DNA of 9,579 bases. It comes from Candidatus Sumerlaeota bacterium. Its GTDB lineage: Bacteria; Sumerlaeota; T1SED10-198M. The position numbers and the translations under genes were made by a program. Where the stretch lies: the NCBI GenBank assembly GCA_003554345.1, contig PWGE01000126.1, positions 1-9,579 on the forward strand, read 5' to 3'. A model generated the notes under the pieces. The model worked only from the letters and a program-made list of their open reading frames with translations. It was not told the origin of the DNA and made no database searches. Each line of letters opens with the position of its first letter. The first letter of the stretch is position 1. This document shows, one piece after another, positions 5,507 to 9,579 of this stretch.

Positions 5507-6869
5507 CAGAAAACCCGTCCTGTTAATCGGAATAGGACCTCTTGCCACCGAGCCAGATCAAAACTTTATTGCCGCTCCCGGTATTCGCAGCTGGCAATTT
5601 TTGCAAAGTGCTCTGGAAAAGAACCCGGTAATATTGGTCACCAAAGAACTGGGACCGGATAAAAAAACAGGATTCAAAAAGGTCGAAAACACTTCCCGTT
5701 TTGTTCATTACTCAACACGCGAAAACATGAAGGAGATAGGACAATATATAAAAAAGCTCTGTCAAAAAAATGATTTCGCCGCTGTTACCATCATTGGGTC
5801 AACTTCTCTTGCCGAAGTACTTCCTTTCCTTCCCTCTTCCATCCCCCTGTGGTTTGATCTTTATGGCAGTGTTATTGCTGAAGGGCAGGTCAAAGCAGCA
5901 GCAGAAAAGAACAATGATTTTCTGGATTACTATTTAAATTTGGAATATCAGGCTCTCACCAGTGGAGACATGTTTTCTACGGTATCAACCCCCCAAAAAC
6001 ATGCCACTATTGGAGAATTAGCCTTAACTGGTCGGTTGAATTCTTTCACCAACGAATATCCTTTTTGTCATATAATTCCCGCCACCTATTTCCCTCAACC
6101 AGCCACTTCTCAGGGCAACGTTTTACGCGGTATAAAAGTAAAAGAAAATGATTTCGTCGTCCTGTGGAGCGGCGGCTTCAATAACTGGGTCGATGAAAAG
6201 ACCCTCTTTGAGGGATTAACAAGGGCAATGCAAGCCAACCCTTCCCTTCATTTTGTAGCAACAGGGGGTCAGATCAAGGGGGTTGCTCATACGATTTTTA
6301 ACCGTTTCTATGATCGGGTACAGTCTTCCCCCTATCGAAAACAGTTTCATTTCGAAGGATGGGTGAACGGGTCTCTTATCCCTTCGTACTACCGTGAAGC
6401 AGATATTGCCGTCAACGTGGATTTACCGGCCTGGGAAACCCGGCTGGGAGCACGAAATCGCCTGCTGGGATGGATATACTTTGACCTTCCCATCATAACC
6501 ACCAGTATCTGTGAATTTGCCGGCAATCTTGAAAAGCACCGGGCCTGTTACACATTTGATGCAGGTGATGCAAGTTCCCTGGCTCAAACCCTTCTAACGT
6601 GCCAGAAATTGCCACGCCGTTGTCTGCAAGCAACTGCTCAGCGAGCCAAAGCCCTGTTTCTTGAGAGATACTGTGTGGAAAGCATTATGAAACCATATCG
6701 TAAATGGCTCGATAATCCGGGTAAAGCTCCCGATTATGAGTTTTACAGCCACCATGCTTACAGGTTTCCAAATTTCAGCCCGTTTAGAAGGAAAGAACAG
6801 AGAAACCACCCCCCAGTCTCTTCTTTTAAAGCTCGTTTGAAACAATTATGGAAAAAATGGAAAAAATAA
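5499..6869 (+). CDS. GT-B fold glycosyltransferase, probably surface glycan synthesis
   Basis: The 456 residues look like a family 4-type GT-B glycosyltransferase. The N-terminal Rossmann half starts VLLIGIGPLATEPDQNF and has an APGIRSWQF acceptor-side loop (26-34). The linker is followed by the donor-side half: VLWSGGFNNWVDEKTLFEGL (221-240), HFVATGG (251-257), FHFEGWV (283-289), then SYYREADIAVNVDLPAWETRLG (296-317) and DLPIITT (329-335), where the nucleotide-sugar is normally bound. The C-terminus ends in a basic, tryptophan-containing tail (LKQLWKKWKK), which may hold the protein to the inner membrane. There is no signal peptide or membrane span. The start has AGGA 7 bases upstream. Its place right after gmhB and rfaE2 suggests it adds a sugar, possibly heptose, to LPS or another envelope glycan; donor and acceptor are not visible in the sequence. 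Confidence 0.82.
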   Translation: MNNRKPVLLIGIGPLATEPDQNFIAAPGIRSWQFLQSALEKNPVILVTKELGPDKKTGFKKVENTSRFVHYSTRENMKEIGQYIKKLCQKNDFAAVTIIGSTSLAEVLPFLPSSIPLWFDLYGSVIAEGQVKAAAEKNNDFLDYYLNLEYQALTSGDMFSTVSTPQKHATIGELALTGRLNSFTNEYPFCHIIPATYFPQPATSQGNVLRGIKVKENDFVVLWSGGFNNWVDEKTLFEGLTRAMQANPSLHFVATGGQIKGVAHTIFNRFYDRVQSSPYRKQFHFEGWVNGSLIPSYYREADIAVNVDLPAWETRLGARNRLLGWIYFDLPIITTSICEFAGNLEKHRACYTFDAGDASSLAQTLLTCQKLPRRCLQATAQRAKALFLERYCVESIMKPYRKWLDNPGKAPDYEFYSHHAYRFPNFSPFRRKEQRNHPPVSSFKARLKQLWKKWKK

Positions 6870-6915
6870 AATATATTTGGTTTAAAATATACAAAAAGAA
6901 AAAAAGAGGTGAAAG

Positions 6916-8229
6916 ATGGCACATCAAGAGGAAAGCAATCTTAAATACTTTGTACTGGACACCAGTGTCTTCATACACAATCCTCATTCTATTCTGTCAT
7001 TCAAAGATAATGTAGTGGTTATCCCCTTAGCCGTCCTGGAGGAACTGGATGCTCTCAAGAAGAGTTCCGGAGAAAAAGGACGAAATGCCAGGGAGACCAT
7101 ACGCTTTCTGGAAAGAAATAAGGGGAAAAAAGCCATACAAAAAGGGATTAAAATTGAGGAAAACATTCGTGTTAAAATCGAACTCAATTATGCCCAACCG
7201 CAGGATATTGATATTTCAACGGATAAGATGGACAACAAAATAATTTTAACCGCCCTGAAACTCAAGAATGAAAACAAAAAGGTATTCTTCATATCGAAAG
7301 ATATTAATGCCCGTACAAAAGCCATGGCGTTGGGGATATATGCAGAAGATTATGAAAAAGAAAAGGTAAATTTTGAAGGCCTCTATGCAGGGTACCTGTC
7401 CCGAAAGATTTCTCCGGACCAGAGAGCCACTTTTGTGGAAAAAAATCTTTTGCCATGGGAAGGAGACCCCCTTTTCCCTCATCAATATGTCATATTAGAA
7501 TCACCAGATGAGGATCCCCTGCCGGCAAGATACGACAGTGAAAGCTCGCAACTCATCCCTATTGCTCAAAACAAACAGTCTATCTGGGGAATACAGCCCC
7601 GAAACATTCTGCAGGAATTTGCCATAGACATGCTTCTCGATGATTCTATCTCCCTGGTAACCCTGGTAGGCATTGCCGGTACAGGAAAAACTCTTCTTGC
7701 TCTTGCCTGTGCTCTGCAAAAAACCATCGATGAACAAAAATATCATAAACTCCTGGTTTCCCGTCCTATCATTCCACTCGGAAAAGATATCGGTTTCCTG
7801 CCCGGCAGTAAAGAGCAAAAGTTAACTCACTGGATGGAACCCATCTTTGATAACCTGGAGCAACTGGCCGGCGGATCTCAAAATAAAACATATTCCACTC
7901 CGGAATACCTTCTGGATTCCAAGTTCATAGAGCTGGAGGCGGTCACCTATATACGAGGACGCTCCTTACCCCGGCAATTTATTATTATTGATGAAGCCCA
8001 GAACCTCACTCCCCATGAAATAAAGACTATTGTCAGCCGGGCAGGAGAAGAAACCAAGGTTGTTCTGACCGGCGATCCCTATCAAATTGACAATCCCTAC
8101 CTGGATGCCAATTCAAATGGTTTATCATATCTTGTGGATAGATTTAAAGCGGAAAAAGTACATGCCCACATCACTCTTTCTAAATCAGAAAGAAGTTATT
8201 TAGCAGAATTAGCGGCAAATTTACTATAA
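6916..8229 (+). CDS. PIN domain and PhoH ATPase fusion protein (PhoH2-like)
   Basis: This 437-residue protein joins a PIN-type ribonuclease domain to a PhoH P-loop ATPase, as in PhoH2/YlaK proteins, some of which have RNA unwinding and cleaving activity. The PIN domain (about 9-150) has acidic metal-ligand candidates Asp15 (VLDTSVFIHN), Glu43 (LEELDALK), Asp106 (KMDNKI) and Asp129 (SKDINAR), so it looks active. After a linker with VILESPDED and a QNKQSIWGIQPRN segment comes the PhoH domain. It has Walker A GIAGTGKT (252-259), SRPIIPLGKDIGFLPG (282-297), Walker B IIIDEAQN (356-363), LTGDPYQID (384-392) and a closing arginine segment SKSERS ahead of LAELAANLL. GAGGTG lies just before the ATG. 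It follows the glycosyltransferase by 46 bases and ends 14 bases before the pilM promoter. Its RNA target is unknown; no antitoxin gene precedes it. Confidence 0.94.
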   Translation: MAHQEESNLKYFVLDTSVFIHNPHSILSFKDNVVVIPLAVLEELDALKKSSGEKGRNARETIRFLERNKGKKAIQKGIKIEENIRVKIELNYAQPQDIDISTDKMDNKIILTALKLKNENKKVFFISKDINARTKAMALGIYAEDYEKEKVNFEGLYAGYLSRKISPDQRATFVEKNLLPWEGDPLFPHQYVILESPDEDPLPARYDSESSQLIPIAQNKQSIWGIQPRNILQEFAIDMLLDDSISLVTLVGIAGTGKTLLALACALQKTIDEQKYHKLLVSRPIIPLGKDIGFLPGSKEQKLTHWMEPIFDNLEQLAGGSQNKTYSTPEYLLDSKFIELEAVTYIRGRSLPRQFIIIDEAQNLTPHEIKTIVSRAGEETKVVLTGDPYQIDNPYLDANSNGLSYLVDRFKAEKVHAHITLSKSERSYLAELAANLL

Positions 8230-8243
8230 ATTTTGCACAGACC

Positions 8244-8272
8244 TTGACAATTAAAAAAAAAGGATGTATATA
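8244..8272 (+). promoter_or_regulatory. Sigma70-type promoter for the pilM operon
   Basis: A perfect -35 hexamer TTGACA (8244-8249), 17 bases, and a -10-like TATATA (8267-8272) lie in the 91-base gap after the PhoH gene, giving an expected start near 8279. The spacer holds an A-tract of nine. TATAAG at 8271-8276 is a weaker, badly spaced alternative. The predicted leader (about 8279-8320) is nearly all purine and probably unstructured, ending in AAGGAG 9 bases before the pilM ATG. No hairpin terminator for the preceding gene is seen, so some read-through is likely. Confidence 0.7.
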
Positions 8273-8320
8273 TAAGCTTGAATAATAAAGAAAGAGAGAA
8301 AGAATAAGGAGAAAAAGATT

Positions 8321-9490
8321 ATGGGGTTGTTTTCCAGAAAAGCAGTCGCGGTTGATATTGGATCAACCTCCGTGAAAGTGCTCGAAATCACCAAGAAGTC
8401 CGGTCAGCCTCACATGGGTAAATTTGCCATAGAACCCATAGCTGTCCCGGACGTGGATTCTCCCGATTTGCTTGTCAAGAACAAAGCAAATGCCATCAAG
8501 ACCGCTTTGCGGCGAGCCAACATCAAAACGAAAAGATGCATTACATCAGTATCGGGAGAAAAAGTGCTGGTACGGTACATTCAAATGCCTAAAATGCCTG
8601 AAGAAGACCTTGCCAATGCTATTTCCTGGGAAGCTGAAGAACATATTCCTTTCAAGATAGATGACGTAAATCTTGATTTTGTGGTCTTAGGAGATGTTCA
8701 GGGTTCCCAGGAACCCAAGCTGGACATTTTGCTGGTTTGTGCCACAAAAGAACTTATTCATGAGCAACTCAATATTTTGCAGCGTGCTGGTTTGCAGGCT
8801 GATGAAATAGATGTAGATGGTTTCGCGGTGGTCAATTACATGGAACACAATTGCTCGCCTCAGACTGCTGAAGCAGTAGCCATCATTAATATTGGGGCTT
8901 CCAAAACCAATATTAATATTTACAGAAATGGCAACATATGGTTTTCCCGGGACATTAACATCGGGGGCAACTCTATTTCAGAAGCCCTTGTTTCCCGGAA
9001 AGGCGTTTCTTTTCAAGAAGCAGAAGAAATTAAAAAGAAAGTCCCCCTGCCCTCCTTTCAAAAAGAAGAAAGCGGAGATGAAAGCCCACTCGAAGAGGAA
9101 AACGATTCAGAAATTTACGATGCTATCAAGGGAACAGTAGAGGATATCACAGGAGAAAAACTGGAAGGCAAAGGACTTCAATCCGATTTAACCAATATCA
9201 TCTTAGAAGGTTTTGATCCTATTTTAACAGAAATAAAACGTTCTATTCAGTTCTTTGAAAATCAGATGGAAGAAGCGCATGTTTCCAGGGCTTTTTTAAG
9301 TGGTGGCACCTGTCGTTTCGAACGCATCACAGATTATCTTGAAAAAGAACTGGGCGTTAAGGTAGAACTCTTGAATTTTTTAACCAATGTGTCTGTGCCG
9401 GCACCGATAGAATCCGATATTCGTAACGACAACCTGACTCCCTTCCTGGGAGTTTCAATGGGAATGGGACTAAGAAAGGTGGTGGAATAA
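8321..9490 (+). CDS. pilM: Type IV pilus assembly protein PilM (actin-like ATPase)
   Basis: PilM is a cytoplasmic actin/FtsA-like ATP-binding protein that holds the N-terminus of PilN and links the inner-membrane platform (PilN-PilO) to the pilus motors. The 389 residues are somewhat longer than typical (about 350-380). The N-terminal AVDIGSTSVKVLEI (10-23) is the phosphate 1 loop. KMPEEDLANAISWEAEEHIPF (91-111) is the family signature of the 1C-like region. INIGASKTNINIY (189-201) is the phosphate 2 loop, and FLSGGTCRF (325-333) the adenosine loop. The extra length sits in an acidic insertion at about 246-286 (EESGDESPLEEEND onward). It has its own promoter and Shine-Dalgarno site (AAGGAG). 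pilN follows with no gap. A type II secretion PilM-like role is possible, but the pilN neighbour fits pili best. Confidence 0.95.
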   Translation: MGLFSRKAVAVDIGSTSVKVLEITKKSGQPHMGKFAIEPIAVPDVDSPDLLVKNKANAIKTALRRANIKTKRCITSVSGEKVLVRYIQMPKMPEEDLANAISWEAEEHIPFKIDDVNLDFVVLGDVQGSQEPKLDILLVCATKELIHEQLNILQRAGLQADEIDVDGFAVVNYMEHNCSPQTAEAVAIINIGASKTNINIYRNGNIWFSRDINIGGNSISEALVSRKGVSFQEAEEIKKKVPLPSFQKEESGDESPLEEENDSEIYDAIKGTVEDITGEKLEGKGLQSDLTNIILEGFDPILTEIKRSIQFFENQMEEAHVSRAFLSGGTCRFERITDYLEKELGVKVELLNFLTNVSVPAPIESDIRNDNLTPFLGVSMGMGLRKVVE

Positions 9491-9579
9491 ATGATACGTG
9501 TTAACCTCCATGAAAGTGGAAAAAAGAAAAAGTCTCAGGAAAGAACAATCGTTCTTGTTCTGGGCCCTTTATTGCCCAC
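9491..9579 (+). CDS. pilN: Type IV pilus assembly protein PilN (partial, N-terminus only)
   Basis: The ATG comes immediately after the pilM stop (TAA then ATG, no gap), with GGTGG about 5 bases upstream inside the pilM end, so translation is probably coupled. The 29 visible residues start MIRVNLHESGKKKKSQER and continue into a hydrophobic stretch (TIVLVLGPLLP) cut by the window edge. This is the PilN plan: a short cytoplasmic N-terminus that docks in PilM, a basic stretch, then one transmembrane helix. The usual start is MIRINLLP; here the Leu-Leu-Pro part reads Leu-His-Glu. The identification rests mainly on position after pilM and on the MIR-N-L start. Confidence 0.75.
   Translation, partial: MIRVNLHESGKKKKSQERTIVLVLGPLLP

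Noticed and set aside
6872-6891. Inverted repeat TATATTT / AAATATA with a 6-base loop after the glycosyltransferase, considered as a terminator
   Set aside because: The stem is all A-T and is not followed by a T-run on the plus strand, so it is too weak to call; it is expected by chance in such AT-rich sequence.
6916-8229. PIN domain as the toxin of a toxin-antitoxin pair
   Set aside because: It is fused to a PhoH ATPase and no small antitoxin gene precedes it; the 46-base upstream gap has no room for one.

Overview
The window reads as a stretch of chromosome from an uncultured-type Gram-negative bacterium, moderately AT-rich by eye. A diderm host is suggested by ADP-heptose genes (gmhB and a stand-alone rfaE2), a type IV pilus pilM-pilN start, and a periplasmic S41 protease. 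No marker here fixes the phylum. There is no mobile element, tRNA, rRNA or CRISPR array, and genes fill almost all of it.

Layout. Positions 4177 down to 1 (minus strand) form one tightly spaced run: a single-domain response regulator, an S41 carboxyl-terminal processing protease, tsaD, a tRNA-dihydrouridine synthase, and a J-domain-like protein cut by the window edge. The gaps are 49, 5, 18 and 14 bases. Positions 4283 to 8229 (plus strand) form a second run: gmhB, rfaE2 (overlapping by 11 bases), a possible 35-residue small ORF, a GT-B glycosyltransferase and a PIN-PhoH ATPase. A third unit starts at a clear sigma70-type promoter at 8244-8272 and holds pilM, then pilN, which begins directly after the pilM stop and runs off the window. 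The two runs diverge from a 105-base region at 4178-4282 that holds a 14-bp AT palindrome with a TATAAT on each strand.

How the genes fit together. gmhB and rfaE2 supply two steps of ADP-heptose synthesis, and the glycosyltransferase beside them is plausibly a cell-surface glycan enzyme. tsaD and dus both modify tRNA (t6A and dihydrouridine). The response regulator has no kinase or output domain here, so its partner lies elsewhere. pilM and pilN begin the usual pilMNO(P)Q order for the inner-membrane platform of type IV pili or a related type II secretion machine.

Most of the window is recognisable housekeeping and envelope biology; I do not see a convincing new multi-gene system. The points most worth a second look are the J-like protein whose HPD motif reads NPE, the small ORF joined to the glycosyltransferase by an ATGAATAA overlap, the divergence of the PilN N-terminus from the usual PilM-binding motif, and the palindromic divergent promoter region.
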